Below, piece by piece: positions 35,143-44,891 of a stretch of 64,000 nt of DNA. Each line of letters begins with the position of its first letter. Position 1 is the stretch's first letter. Position numbers and translations under genes: made by a program. The notes under the pieces are model-generated. The model had not been told where the DNA came from. It saw only the letters and a program-made list of their open reading frames with translations, and did not search any database. The stretch comes from an uncultured Actinomycetes bacterium. GTDB lineage: Bacteria > Actinomycetota > Actinomycetes > Mycobacteriales > Mycobacteriaceae. The DNA is taken from positions 62,001 through 126,000 of the forward strand of contig CAISDL010000062.1 of assembly GCA_903884065.1 (NCBI GenBank), in the 5' to 3' direction.

Positions 35143-35589
35143 GTGCTGGGCGAATTGACCGAATCACAGATCGAGGACCTGCTGCGCACCGAGGTGATCG
35201 CCCGCATCGGGTGCATCAGCGAGGGACGGGTGTACGTGGTCCCGGTCAGCTACGCCTACGACGGCACGTACGTATGGGGCCATGGGATGGACGGCGCGAA
35301 GCTGCGAGCGATGCGGTCCCATCCTGAGGTCTGTCTTGAAGTCGAGCATGTCGATGACATGTCGAACTGGCAAAGCGTTATCGCCTGGGGAACGTTCGAG
35401 GAATGCCAGGGCGATGACTGGGACGCCGGACTGGCACTGCTGGTTGAGCGAATAATGCCGCTACTCACATTCCCGCCGCACCAGCCACCACCGGATCTGT
35501 CCGCGCTGCGGCGTGGGTCGGTCTACCGAATTCGACTGCACGAGAAGACCGGACGGTTCGAGGCAACGGCGAACACCGTCATCCCGTAG
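35143..35589 (+). CDS. Pyridoxamine 5'-phosphate oxidase-like flavin-binding protein
   Basis: 148-aa split-barrel protein of the Pyridox_ox_2/flavin-nucleotide-binding family (related to NimA-type proteins). Pattern: IARIGCISEGRVYVVPVSYAYDG and HGMDGAKLRAMRSHPEVCLEVE typical of FMN contacts. Substrate unknown. GTG start 9 bp after cobS. I do not recall a homologue at this locus in Mtb, so this and the next gene look like lineage-specific insertions. Confidence 0.85.
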   Translation: MLGELTESQIEDLLRTEVIARIGCISEGRVYVVPVSYAYDGTYVWGHGMDGAKLRAMRSHPEVCLEVEHVDDMSNWQSVIAWGTFEECQGDDWDAGLALLVERIMPLLTFPPHQPPPDLSALRRGSVYRIRLHEKTGRFEATANTVIP

Positions 35590-35627
35590 CCTGAAATGTC
35601 AATCCGATGACAACGGCGGGGGATGCG

Positions 35628-36902
35628 ATGTCGGGACACGGCGGCCAGCCCGATTCGAACTGGTTCGAGCGGATAGCCGACGGCAGCGGTCTGATCTTCT
35701 ACATCCTTCGCATACGACCGGACGTCGCCTTCGAATACCTCGGATCAGCGCTGCAGACCCGTCTGGGGATCCCCGCGACCTCTGAGACCGCCGTCGACAC
35801 CGAGGCGGTCCTGCGGCGGATCGACCCCGATTCCGCGGACCGCCTGGCTGCGACCCTCGGGATGAATCCCGGCGATGAGAAGACGATCGACCTGAAATGG
35901 CGTCACACCGACGGCCGCTCGGTGCACAGCCGCGCCTGGATGCGAGCCATCGAGCGCCCGGACGGCTCGGTCGTTCAGGAAGGCGTCGTGCAGGACATCA
36001 CCGAACTGCGCGAGGTCGAGGCCGAACTGCGGCGTTCCGAGGAGCGGAGTCGACTGCTGGCCGAGAACGCCTACGACGTCATCTGGACCATGTCGATGGA
36101 TGCGACGATCACCTACGTCAGCCCCGCCGTGCAGCGGGTCCGTGGATTCACACCCGAGGAGGCCATGCACCAGACGGTCGAGGAAATCAATCCGCCGGAA
36201 TCAGCGGCGAGAGTCGCCGATTATTACCATCGGGTTTTCGCCGCGATCGAAGCCGGAACCGAGGTGCCGACGTTCCGCGGGGAGATGGAGTACTACCGCA
36301 AAGACGGCTCGATCATGACCGGGGAGCTTCAGGTCATCCCACTGGTGGATGCCGACGGTCACCTTGCGGAACTGCTCGGCGTCACCCGCGACATCAGCGA
36401 ACGGAAGATGCACGAGGCCGAATTGACGCGGCTCGCGATCACCGATCCGGTTACGGGTGTGTGGAATCGCCACCAGGGCAGGGAATTACTGCTCGCCGAG
36501 ACAGCGCGGCCGGGGCGGCAATCGGCGGTGCTGATGGTCGACATCGACAATTTCAAAGCCATCAACGACAATTTCGGCCACCAAGCCGGGGACCAGGTGC
36601 TCATCGAAATGGCACAGCGCCTTGTCGCGGCGGTTCGCGGTACCGACATGGTGGCCCGCTGGGGCGGCGAGGAATTCGTCGTCCTGCTGCACGAGTGCCC
36701 TCTCGAGGATGCCGCCGTCCGAGCCGAGAGGATTCGCCGCCAGATCGCCGACACCGAGTTCCCCGGCGTCGGCACGGTCACGGTCAGCATCGGCGCCGCG
36801 CAAATGATGACCGACGACGACCTGGCCGCGTGGCTGGGACGAGCCGACCAAGCGCTTTATCAAGCGAAAAGGGCGGGCCGCAACGCCGTCGCATCGAACT
36901 GA
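35628..36902 (+). CDS. PAS-PAS-GGDEF diguanylate cyclase
   Basis: Predicted cytosolic cyclic-di-GMP synthase. Two PAS-like domains (about residues 10-125 and 135-260; the second with LLAENAYDVIWTMSMDATITYVSP) precede a GGDEF domain with active site RWGGEEFVVLL and an upstream RGTD, five residues before GGEEF, which is the RxxD product-inhibition I-site. No EAL domain is attached. The ATG at 35628 has GGGGGA 5 bp upstream and is preferred to the ATG at 35607. The PAS ligand is unknown. Confidence 0.9.
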   Translation: MSGHGGQPDSNWFERIADGSGLIFYILRIRPDVAFEYLGSALQTRLGIPATSETAVDTEAVLRRIDPDSADRLAATLGMNPGDEKTIDLKWRHTDGRSVHSRAWMRAIERPDGSVVQEGVVQDITELREVEAELRRSEERSRLLAENAYDVIWTMSMDATITYVSPAVQRVRGFTPEEAMHQTVEEINPPESAARVADYYHRVFAAIEAGTEVPTFRGEMEYYRKDGSIMTGELQVIPLVDADGHLAELLGVTRDISERKMHEAELTRLAITDPVTGVWNRHQGRELLLAETARPGRQSAVLMVDIDNFKAINDNFGHQAGDQVLIEMAQRLVAAVRGTDMVARWGGEEFVVLLHECPLEDAAVRAERIRRQIADTEFPGVGTVTVSIGAAQMMTDDDLAAWLGRADQALYQAKRAGRNAVASN

Positions 36903-36916
36903 CCGAAACAGTCAGG

Positions 36917-37013
36917 TCAGCGGAGCCGGGTCATCCAGCACCACCCGCGCAGCGTCAGCGGAGCCGGGTCATCCAGCACCACCCGCGCAGCGTCAGCGGA
37001 GCCGGGTCATCCA
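36917..37013. repeat. 38-bp minisatellite, two full copies plus the gene end, at ilvE 3' end
   Basis: Copies at 36917-36954 and 36955-36992 match each other; the 21 bp at 36993-37013 are the original last seven codons and stop of ilvE on the minus strand. Each full copy is that 21-bp end plus 17 bp of extra sequence. Occupies the gap between the GGDEF gene and ilvE. Confidence 0.95.
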
Positions 37014-38099
37014 ACCGTGCTTGTCGACGAAGGTGCCGCGCTGGATCCCGGTCAGGGTGTCGCGCAGTGCCATGGTGACCTCGCCCGGTTCGCCGTCACC
37101 GACGGTGAACTCCCCCTCGCCATACTTCACCTTCGCCACCGGGGTGATGACTGCCGCGGTGCCGCACGCGAACACCTCGGTGATCTCGCCGGACGCGACT
37201 CCCCTGCGCCACTCCTCGACGTCGATCTTGCGTTCCTCGACCGCGTATCCGGCGTCTCCGGCCAGTTGCAGCAGCGAGTCGCGGGTGATTCCGGGCAGCA
37301 GCGAACCACTGAGTTCCGGTGTCACCAGGCGCGCAGAACCGCCGCTGCCGAAGACGAAGAACAGGTTCATCCCGCCCATCTCCTCGATGTAGCGGCGTTC
37401 GATGGCGTCCAGCCACACCACCTGGTCACAGTCGTGCGCGGACGCCTCGGCCTGCGCCAGCAGCGAGGCGGCGTAGTTTCCGCCGAACTTCGCCGCGCCG
37501 GTGCCGCCCGGGCTGGCCCGCACGTACTCGGTGGACAGCCACACGCTGACCGGCTTGATCCCACCCTTGAAGTACGCCCCGGCCGGCGAGGCGATCACCA
37601 TGTACCGGTATTCGGAAGCCGGCCGCACGCCCAGGCCGGGCTCGGTGGCGATGATGAACGGCCGCAGGTACAGCGACTGCTCCCCCCCGGCCGGCGGCAC
37701 CCACTCGTGGTCGACCGCGATCAGTTGGCGCAGCGACTCGATGAACAGTTCGTCGGGCAGTTCCGGAATGGCCAGGCGTCGTGCCGAGGCCCGCAGCCTG
37801 GCGGCGTTGGCCTCCGGGCGGAACGACACGATCGAACCGTCGGCCCACCGGTAGGCCTTCAGGCCCTCGAAGACCTCCTGCGCGTAGTGCAGCACGATCG
37901 CCGAAGGGTCGAGTTCGATGGGACCGTACGGCACTACTGCCGCGTCGTACCAGCCGCGATCATGGGCATAGAGCAGGGAGACCATGTGGTCGGTGCAGTA
38001 CCGGCCGAATCCGGGGTCGGCCAGAATCGTCTGACGCCGCGCATCGCTCGCCGGATCGGCGTTGCGCTGCACGGCGAAGCTCAGCGTGGCCTGGGACAT
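36993..38099 (-). CDS. ilvE: Branched-chain amino acid aminotransferase
   Basis: PLP enzyme for the last step of Ile, Leu and Val synthesis. Fold type IV; PLP-binding Lys204 in [13 protein letters not shown], plus [14 protein letters not shown] and [15 protein letters not shown]. The ATG at 38099 has AGGA eight bases upstream and gives 368 aa, exactly the Mtb length; the ATG at 38108 is less good. Its last codons are repeated in the adjoining minisatellite. Confidence 0.95.
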   Translation of the reverse strand: MSQATLSFAVQRNADPASDARRQTILADPGFGRYCTDHMVSLLYAHDRGWYDAAVVPYGPIELDPSAIVLHYAQEVFEGLKAYRWADGSIVSFRPEANAARLRASARRLAIPELPDELFIESLRQLIAVDHEWVPPAGGEQSLYLRPFIIATEPGLGVRPASEYRYMVIASPAGAYFKGGIKPVSVWLSTEYVRASPGGTGAAKFGGNYAASLLAQAEASAHDCDQVVWLDAIERRYIEEMGGMNLFFVFGSGGSARLVTPELSGSLLPGITRDSLLQLAGDAGYAVEERKIDVEEWRRGVASGEITEVFACGTAAVITPVAKVKYGEGEFTVGDGEPGEVTMALRDTLTGIQRGTFVDKHGWMTRLR

Positions 38100-38121
38100 G
38101 GGGGCCATCCTATAACCGCGG

Positions 38122-39222
38122 TCAGCGGGTCTTCACGTGGACGAACGGAGGCTTGACCACCTCACAGTCCAGCAGACGGCCACGGACGTCCACATTGACG
38201 ACCGACCCGTCGGCGATGTCGGCGTCGGTGTCGATGAGCGCCAGCGCGATCCCGGCGCCCAGCGTCGGGGAGAAGGTTCCCGAGGTGGTGACGCCGACCG
38301 GTGCGGCGTCACGCAGGACAACCATGTCCGCCCTGGGCACGCCCCGGCCGACTGCCCGCAAGCCGCGCAGCAGCCTGGCAGGACCGGCCTGTTTCTCGGC
38401 CAGTAGTGCGTCGCGCCCCCAGAAGGTGTCCTTGGACCATCCGACGGCCCATCCGCACCGGGCCTGCAGCGGCGAGATGTCCAGTGACAGTTCGTGGCCG
38501 TGCAGCGGATAGCCCATCTCGGTGCGCAGGGTGTCGCGGGCACCGAGACCGGCGAGTTGGCCGCCACGGCTCTCGACCTCGGCGGTGAGGGCGTCGAAGA
38601 CCACGGGTGCGGAGTCCCACGGCGGCAGCAGTTCGTAGCCGTGTTCCCCGGTGTAGCCGGTCCGGCAGACCCGGACCGGCACACCGGCGTATTCGGTATC
38701 GGCGTAGCCCATGTAGTCCATGTCGGCCGGCAGGCCCAGAGCCTTCAGGACGTCGGGCGACTTCGGCCCCTGCACCGCCAGCACCGCATAGGACCGGTGC
38801 TGATCCGACACCGAAACACCTTGCGGCGCAGCATCTTGCAGCGCGGCCACCACCGCAGCGGTATTGGCGGCATTGGGCACCAGGAAGATCTCGTCGTCAC
38901 TGACGTAGTAGGCGATGAGGTCGTCGATCACCCCGCCGTCGGGCGCGCAGCACAGCGTGTACTGCGCCTTGCCGGGGCCGATTCGACGCAGGTCGTTGGT
39001 GAACGCGGAGTTGACGAACTCCGCCGCACCGGGGCCGGCCACCAGCGCCTTGCCCAGGTGGCTGACGTCGAACAAACCGACCGCCTCGCGGGTCGCGGCG
39101 TGCTCGCCGACCGTCCCGGCGTAGGCCACCGGCATCAGCCAGCCCCCGAACGGTGCGAAAGTGGCGCCGCGGGCGCGGTGCTGGGCTTCGAGGGGGCCGT
39201 GGAGAATTTCTTCGTCGCTCAC
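38122..39222 (-). CDS. gcvT: Glycine cleavage system T protein (aminomethyltransferase)
   Basis: Transfers the methylene group from the H protein-bound intermediate to tetrahydrofolate. Family motifs: [47 protein letters not shown], and [24 protein letters not shown] at 39222 is chosen with AGGG nine bases upstream; 366 aa. Divergent from pepA, start codons only 41 bp apart. ilvE follows on the same strand after 22 bp. Confidence 0.94.
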   Translation of the reverse strand: MSDEEILHGPLEAQHRARGATFAPFGGWLMPVAYAGTVGEHAATREAVGLFDVSHLGKALVAGPGAAEFVNSAFTNDLRRIGPGKAQYTLCCAPDGGVIDDLIAYYVSDDEIFLVPNAANTAAVVAALQDAAPQGVSVSDQHRSYAVLAVQGPKSPDVLKALGLPADMDYMGYADTEYAGVPVRVCRTGYTGEHGYELLPPWDSAPVVFDALTAEVESRGGQLAGLGARDTLRTEMGYPLHGHELSLDISPLQARCGWAVGWSKDTFWGRDALLAEKQAGPARLLRGLRAVGRGVPRADMVVLRDAAPVGVTTSGTFSPTLGAGIALALIDTDADIADGSVVNVDVRGRLLDCEVVKPPFVHVKTR

Positions 39223-39263
39223 GGGGTCCAACCCTAATGTCCCGTCCCGTTAGGGTGTCGCTG

Positions 39264-40781
39264 GTGAGCACCCAACCCGGTTACACCGCCCCCACCGTCA
39301 CCGTCGCCACCAGCCTCCCCAAGCGCGGGGCCGGTTCGTCAGTTCTGCTCGTGCCCGTGGTCAGCGGCCCCGGCGACGACGACGCGCCATCAGTGGTCGG
39401 CGGTCCGTTCCTGGATGCCGAGTCCATCGGCGAGATCGAGGTGGCGTTGCGGGCGCTGGGCGCCAAGGCCGGCGCGGAGCAACTCACCCGGTTGCACGTG
39501 CCGTCGCTGCCGGTGGGCAGCGTGCTGGCGGTGGGGCTCGGCGCTGCACGCGACGAGTGGCCCGCCGAGGTGATCCGCCGAGCCTCAGGTGCGGCGGCCC
39601 GCTCATTGAGCGGGGTGAAGTCGGTGATCACCCTGCTCTCCGAACTGCACCTGGGGGCGGCGGTCGAGGGGCTGATTCTGGGCGCCTATCAGATGCATGA
39701 GTTCCGCAGCGAGAAGACCGCTCCAAAGGATCCGGTACTGTCCGGGATCACCGCGCTGAGCACCGGCGCGGGCGCCAAGCGGCAGGCGGCCCGCGCGGTG
39801 GCGATCGCGTCGGCGGTGGCGACCGCCCGAGATCTGGTCAACACCCCGCCGAGCCACCTGCATCCCGACGAATTCGCCAAGCGGGCAAAGCTTTTGGGCA
39901 CATTGGCCGGACTGACCGTCGAGGTGCTCGACGAGAAGGCCCTGGACAAGGCCGGCTACGGCGGGATCGTCGGCGTGGGCAAGGGCTCGGTGAACCCGCC
40001 GCGGCTGGTTCGGCTGACCTATAAGGGCGGCAAAACCAAAAAATCGCCCAAAGTTGCCCTCATCGGCAAAGGCATCACCTTCGACACCGGCGGCATCTCG
40101 ATCAAGCCGGCAGCGCAGATGCACCACATGACCTCCGATATGGCCGGTGCCGCGGCGGTCGTCGCGACCATGGTGCTGGCGGCCGGCCAGCAGTTGCCCA
40201 TCGACGTCATCGCCACCGTGCCGATGGCCGAGAACATGCCCTCGGCCACCGCCCAGCGGCCCGGCGACGTCCTGACGCAGTACGGCGGCACCACCGTCGA
40301 GGTGCTCAACACCGACGCCGAGGGCCGGCTGATCCTGGCCGATGCGATCGTGCGGGCCTGCGAGGACAACCCGGACTACCTGATCGAGACCTCGACGCTG
40401 ACCGGCGCGCAGACCGTCGCCCTCGGCGCCCGCATCCCGGGGGTGATGGGCAGCGACGAGTTCCGCGACCGGGTCGCCACACTGTCCCAGCGCGAAGGCG
40501 AGAACGGGTGGCCGATGCCGCTGCCCGAGGAACTCAAAGACGACCTGAAGTCGACCGTCGCCGACCTGGCCAACATCAGCTCCCAGAGGTTCGCCGGCAT
40601 GCTCGTCGCCGGGGTGTTCCTCAAGGAGTTCGTCGCCGAAGGCGTGCAGTGGGCGCACATCGACATCGCCGGGCCCTCGTACAACACCTCAGCGCCCTGG
40701 GGTTACACACCCAAGGGCGGAACCGGGGTGCCGGTGCGGACACTGTTCGCGGTCCTGGAGGACATCGCCGCGAACGGGTGA
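39264..40781 (+). CDS. pepA: Leucyl aminopeptidase (M17)
   Basis: Cytosolic dizinc or dimanganese aminopeptidase. Signature [13 protein letters not shown], with [17 protein letters not shown] and [13 protein letters not shown] supplying the metal and catalytic Lys sites. The frame is open upstream, but the GTG at 39264 (VSTQPGY) aligns with the Mtb start MTTEPGY, has AGGG 8 bp upstream, and gives 505 aa. In Mtb it is named pepB (Rv2213). Its last four codons and stop start a 32-bp repeat array. Confidence 0.94.
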   Translation: MSTQPGYTAPTVTVATSLPKRGAGSSVLLVPVVSGPGDDDAPSVVGGPFLDAESIGEIEVALRALGAKAGAEQLTRLHVPSLPVGSVLAVGLGAARDEWPAEVIRRASGAAARSLSGVKSVITLLSELHLGAAVEGLILGAYQMHEFRSEKTAPKDPVLSGITALSTGAGAKRQAARAVAIASAVATARDLVNTPPSHLHPDEFAKRAKLLGTLAGLTVEVLDEKALDKAGYGGIVGVGKGSVNPPRLVRLTYKGGKTKKSPKVALIGKGITFDTGGISIKPAAQMHHMTSDMAGAAAVVATMVLAAGQQLPIDVIATVPMAENMPSATAQRPGDVLTQYGGTTVEVLNTDAEGRLILADAIVRACEDNPDYLIETSTLTGAQTVALGARIPGVMGSDEFRDRVATLSQREGENGWPMPLPEELKDDLKSTVADLANISSQRFAGMLVAGVFLKEFVAEGVQWAHIDIAGPSYNTSAPWGYTPKGGTGVPVRTLFAVLEDIAANG

Positions 40782-40972
40782 GCGGCGAATCAGGCCCCGC
40801 CGCGAACGGGTGAGCGGCGAATCAGGCCCCGCCGCGAACGGGTGAGCGGCGAATCAGGCCCCGCCGCGAACGGGTGAGCGGCGAATCAGGCCCCGCCGCG
40901 AACGGGTGAGCGGCGAATAAGGCCCCGCCGCGAACGGGTGAGCGGCGAATAAGGCCCCGCCGCGAACGGGTG
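40767..40972. repeat. 32-bp minisatellite, six full copies plus a partial one, seeded by pepA end
   Basis: Unit begins GCCGCGAACGGGTGAGCGGC. Copies start at 40767, 40799, 40831, 40863, 40895 and 40927, with a partial at 40959. Copy 1 is the coding end of pepA (Ala-Ala-Asn-Gly-stop). Copies 1-4 appear identical; copies 5 and 6 share one C-to-A change. Each unit can fold a short GCCGC/GCGGC stem. The array fills the convergent gap to the AspT-like gene. Confidence 0.96.
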
Positions 40973-40977
40973 GTGCG

Positions 40978-42567
40978 TCAGAAGAAGACCACCATCAGCT
41001 GAGCGAGGAACACCTTGGCGATCATCGACACCGGGAACAGCACCGCGTAGCCGACGGCCACTCGCTGGTCGGGAACCTTGCCCATGGCGTAGGCGTACGG
41101 CGCGGGGTTGAGCTGGGATCCGGTCAATCCGCCCAGGGACCGCGCGGTCCCGTACTTCAGAACCCAGCGCAGCCCGATCACGCAGACCAGTGCATGCGCG
41201 GCCGCAATCGCGAAGCCAAGGCCGACGAGCTGTAAACCGTTGGTGGACAACGCCTTGACGAGCCCCGGTCCCGCGCCGCTACCGACCGCGACGAGGAATA
41301 TCAACAGCGAGAACTGATTCAGTGTGTAGGTGACGTTTCCGGGAAGCGTCCAGACCACCGGACCGGTGCGCCCGATTGCACCGAGGATGACGCCCATCAG
41401 TAACGGCGCGGTGGCGGTGCCCAGCACCAGACCGCCCCCACCGGGCAGTGGGATCTTGACGAAGGCCAGCAGCAGGCCGAGTGCCAGTCCGAGTCCCAGG
41501 CCGATCGCATTGATGTCGCCGGCGGCCCGTTCGGAATCGCCGAGATCCTTGCCGATGTCCGCCAACCGGTCCCTCGGGGCGGTGACCCGAAGCCGGTCAC
41601 CGGCACACAGGATGAGGTCCGGGGTGGCGATGATGTCCACATCGCCGCGGCGGACCCGACTGACCACCGCGTCGAACCGCTCCTCCATCCGCAGATCGCG
41701 AAGTTCGCGTCCGATGTAGGCGGAGTTGGAGAGTTCGATGCGCCGGAAGTCGATACTGGAGCGGTCCAGCCACGGCTCCTCGGGCGCGGCCCGGCCGAGG
41801 TCCGCGGTCATCCTGGCGATGTCGTCCTCACGGGCGGTGACGGTGAGCAGGTCCCCGGCGGCCAGTTGCTCGGCGTCATGAGCGACGACCGTCCGGCCAT
41901 CGCGGGTCAACCGGGACACCACCGAGCCGAACTTCTCCTCCAGGCCCTGCACCGTCAGGGCGGGGTTGCCGACGAGTTCGACAGTGCGGATCACGATCGG
42001 CGAAACCTGTTCCCGATCTTCGGCATTGGGCTTCTTGCGGCCTGCGCTGATGAGGTACGTGCAGGCCAGAATCGTCAGTAGCACCGTGATCGGGTAGGCG
42101 ACCGCGTAGCCGATGGCCGGCTGCGCCGGAATCGCCCCGCCGCCGGCCAACTGCTCCTGGACCGCTCCGAGTGCCGCGGTCGCGGTGCCCGCCCCGGAGA
42201 ACGCGCCCGCCACGGTTCCGATGTCGAACCCGAACAGCCGCCCGGTGAGCAGGCCGGTCGCCGCCATCGCCACGATCGCGGCCAGCGATACCACCACGGG
42301 ACGCCACCCGGTCCGGATTGCGCCGATGAACGCCGGCCCCGCAGCGATCCCGACCATGTAGCAGAACACACACAGCGACAGCGTCGTAATGATCGGCGGC
42401 AGAGCGGCTTTGGGCTCCAGCGCCGACAGCGCCAGGGCGACGAAGAGCGCACCTGCCGGGCCGAACGAGACGGGCCCGAACCTGATCCGGCCGAACACGC
42501 TGCCCAGGCCGATGCAGACGAAAAGAGTCAGCAGGGGGCTTTCCGCAAACCAGTGCACGTCCGACAT
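40978..42567 (-). CDS. AspT/YidE-like membrane exchanger with two RCK_C domains
   Basis: 529-aa transporter with about ten membrane segments in two repeated halves that flank two cytosolic RCK_C (TrkA-C) domains (about residues 190-360). This is the layout of the aspartate:alanine exchanger (AAE/AspT) family and YidE/YbjL proteins. Substrate cannot be read from sequence. I do not recall it at this locus in Mtb, where pepA is followed by ephD, so it is probably a lineage-specific insertion. Confidence 0.87.
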   Translation of the reverse strand: MSDVHWFAESPLLTLFVCIGLGSVFGRIRFGPVSFGPAGALFVALALSALEPKAALPPIITTLSLCVFCYMVGIAAGPAFIGAIRTGWRPVVVSLAAIVAMAATGLLTGRLFGFDIGTVAGAFSGAGTATAALGAVQEQLAGGGAIPAQPAIGYAVAYPITVLLTILACTYLISAGRKKPNAEDREQVSPIVIRTVELVGNPALTVQGLEEKFGSVVSRLTRDGRTVVAHDAEQLAAGDLLTVTAREDDIARMTADLGRAAPEEPWLDRSSIDFRRIELSNSAYIGRELRDLRMEERFDAVVSRVRRGDVDIIATPDLILCAGDRLRVTAPRDRLADIGKDLGDSERAAGDINAIGLGLGLALGLLLAFVKIPLPGGGGLVLGTATAPLLMGVILGAIGRTGPVVWTLPGNVTYTLNQFSLLIFLVAVGSGAGPGLVKALSTNGLQLVGLGFAIAAAHALVCVIGLRWVLKYGTARSLGGLTGSQLNPAPYAYAMGKVPDQRVAVGYAVLFPVSMIAKVFLAQLMVVFF

Positions 42568-42618
42568 CAGACCATCGGGCCGACTCCTGGCGGGGGCGTT
42601 TGGTGAGTTGGCCTGCGG

Positions 42619-44373
42619 TTAGACGACTCTGCCGCGGGCAGTACTGCGCAGGGCCTGCGGCATCATTTTGGAGGTGCCGTAGAGCAGATAGGCCTCCGGC
42701 GTGACCGGGCGGACGGCCTTGTTCTTGCGCACCGACGACAGGATGGCGGCGGCCACCTTCTCCGGGCCGTAGCGACGCAGGTCGAACATCCGCTCCAACT
42801 GCGCGCGGCGGGCCGGCACCTGTGAATCAAGGCCCTGCGGGGCGTGAAAGCCGGTGGCCGCGACGATGTTGGTGTTGATCAGCCCCGGGCAGATGGTCGT
42901 CAGCCCGACCCCGGCCGCGTCGAGTTCGGCCCGCAGGCAGTCGGAGAACATGTACACCGCCGCCTTGGACGTGCAGTAGGCACTGAGCGAGCTCAGCGGC
43001 GCGTAGGCCGCCATCGACGCGACGTTGACGACGTGCCCGCCGGTCCCCCGCTCCACCAGGCGGCGGGCGAACGCGCGGCAGCAGTTGACCACGCCGCCGA
43101 GGTTGACGTCGAGCACCCGGTCGAACTCTTCGGCCGGGGTGTCCAGGAAGTTGCCGGCCACCCCGATCCCGGCGTTGTTGACGACGATGTCGGGGATGCC
43201 GTGCTCGACGCAGACCTGATCGGCATAGCGCTCGACGGCATTGGCGTCCGCGACGTCGACCACGTACGGGTGGGCAAGCCCCCCGGCATGATTGATCGCG
43301 GCGGCGGTTTCGGCGGCAGCCGACCCGTCGATGTCACTGACCACCACTTCGGCCCCCTCTGCGGCGAAGGCCATCGCGGTGGCCCGGCCGATTCCGCTGC
43401 CCGCACCGGTGACTGCAACGAGCATGTCGCCGAACACTTTTCGCGTTCGGCCGACCTGGGCACGCAGCAATGCCCGGCTGGGCTTCCCGCCGTCGAGGTG
43501 ACTGACGAACTCGCTCACGGCGGCAGCCACCACCTGCGGATGCGACATCGGCGACCAGTGCCCGGCCCGGACGTCGCGGCGCCACAGCCGGGATGCCCAG
43601 CGTGGGGCGTCGTCGTAGACGTACGGCCGCACGAACGTGTCCTCGGTGTTGACCAGCAGTTGCACCGGAACCTCGACGACCCGGTCTCGCACCGGACCGA
43701 GAAGTGCCGGAAAGAAGTTGGCGCGATAGATCTTCAGGCCGTTGGTGGCATCGGAGACGAACGTGGCGCCCTGGTGGCGTCGCTGCACCGGGATGCCCGG
43801 GGCGATGAGGTACCGGTTGATCAAGCGGGCCAGGAAGGTGCGCATCGCGATCGGGGTCAGCACCGGGACCGAGAAGCCGATCATGTAGCTGAAGTGGGCC
43901 GCTTGCGCCAGTGCGCGGGCGAAGCGCCGCGGCCGGTACGGCCGGGCAAGTCCGTCGCGGAGGTAACGGCTCACGTGACGAGGATCCGGGCCAGAGATGG
44001 AGGTGTAGGAGGCCACCCGCTCGGCTGCCTGCGGCCTGGTGACGTACTCCCACACCGTCGCGGCACCCCAGTCGTGACCGACGACGTGCACCGGCGCATC
44101 CGGCGACACGGCGCACACGACGGCCTCGAAGTCGTCTGCCAGCGTCGACACGGCGTAGGCGGCCACCTCGCCGGGAACCGCAGAGGCCCCGGCGCCACGG
44201 TTGTCGTAGCGGATGATGCGGTGGGAATCGGCCAGGAGCGTCACCACGCCGTCCCACACGACGTGCGAGTCGGGCCATCCGTGCACAAGGACAACCGTCG
44301 GGCCGTCGGGGTTTCCTTCCTCGTAGACCGCCAGGCGGGCACAATCGTGAGACTCGATCCAACGCGTCGGCAT
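42619..44373 (-). CDS. ephD: EphD: alpha/beta-hydrolase epoxide hydrolase fused to a short-chain dehydrogenase
   Basis: Bifunctional protein. The N-terminal epoxide hydrolase has VHGWPDSHVVW (oxyanion HGxP) and the nucleophile elbow VGHDWGAAT with Asp; the C-terminal SDR has TGAGSGIGRA, NNAGIGVAGN, Ser in NVASMAAY and YCTSK. Mtb EphD acts on epoxy-mycolic acids or their precursors, so a cell-envelope lipid role is likely. 584 aa from the ATG at 44373; the frame is open upstream but would overlap the small upstream gene. Confidence 0.92.
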   Translation of the reverse strand: MPTRWIESHDCARLAVYEEGNPDGPTVVLVHGWPDSHVVWDGVVTLLADSHRIIRYDNRGAGASAVPGEVAAYAVSTLADDFEAVVCAVSPDAPVHVVGHDWGAATVWEYVTRPQAAERVASYTSISGPDPRHVSRYLRDGLARPYRPRRFARALAQAAHFSYMIGFSVPVLTPIAMRTFLARLINRYLIAPGIPVQRRHQGATFVSDATNGLKIYRANFFPALLGPVRDRVVEVPVQLLVNTEDTFVRPYVYDDAPRWASRLWRRDVRAGHWSPMSHPQVVAAAVSEFVSHLDGGKPSRALLRAQVGRTRKVFGDMLVAVTGAGSGIGRATAMAFAAEGAEVVVSDIDGSAAAETAAAINHAGGLAHPYVVDVADANAVERYADQVCVEHGIPDIVVNNAGIGVAGNFLDTPAEEFDRVLDVNLGGVVNCCRAFARRLVERGTGGHVVNVASMAAYAPLSSLSAYCTSKAAVYMFSDCLRAELDAAGVGLTTICPGLINTNIVAATGFHAPQGLDSQVPARRAQLERMFDLRRYGPEKVAAAILSSVRKNKAVRPVTPEAYLLYGTSKMMPQALRSTARGRVV

Positions 44374-44380
44374 CCGACGA

Positions 44381-44725
44381 TTATTGCCCGTCGAGTTCGG
44401 CCCGCTCGGCGCGGCGGCGCAGGATCCGAAGCCGGGCATCGTGGTCGCGCATCCGTTGCGGATATCCCACCTTCTGCACGTCGTAGACCGGGATGCCGAG
44501 CCGCTTTCCGATGCGCCGCGCACCGGCGGGTCCTCCCGCGGGGCGGCGAGTCCATTGGCCGTCGGCGGCGACCAGCACGATGGTCATCGGGGTGACGACG
44601 GTCTGGGGTTCGACGTAGCCCTCGACCCCGACGCGTTCGGTCGCCCACTGATGCAGATACCGCAGGTCGGGTAGGGCGCCAGAGCCACTGAGCCGCCACG
44701 CCCGGATCCTCGCGAACAGGCCCAC
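44381..44725 (-). CDS. Conserved hypothetical, 114 aa, upstream of ephD
   Basis: Not assigned to a characterised family. Basic protein; the sequence shows [20 protein letters not shown], a short beta-rich stretch, then [33 protein letters not shown] sits 9 bp before the GTG start, and the stop lies 7 bp before ephD, so it is probably in the same operon. Often labelled oxidoreductase in mycobacterial genomes without clear support. Confidence 0.68.
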   Translation of the reverse strand: MGLFARIRAWRLSGSGALPDLRYLHQWATERVGVEGYVEPQTVVTPMTIVLVAADGQWTRRPAGGPAGARRIGKRLGIPVYDVQKVGYPQRMRDHDARLRILRRRAERAELDGQ

Positions 44726-44891
44726 CGCCGCTTACTCCTCTCCAACCGCCGTGCCTCCGATGGTGCCAGAGACATCGACCTTGGCGCTTACGCGCCGACA
44801 GGGGTCCCGGAATGACAGGATTGGGACACCGCGCTGTGGTAAGGCTGTGGTGAGTCAGTGGTCGATCGACGTTACGAGGGAGTCAACACAC

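Noticed and set aside
40767..40972. CRISPR array
   Set aside because: The 32-bp units are directly contiguous with no spacers, and no cas genes are present; it is a minisatellite.
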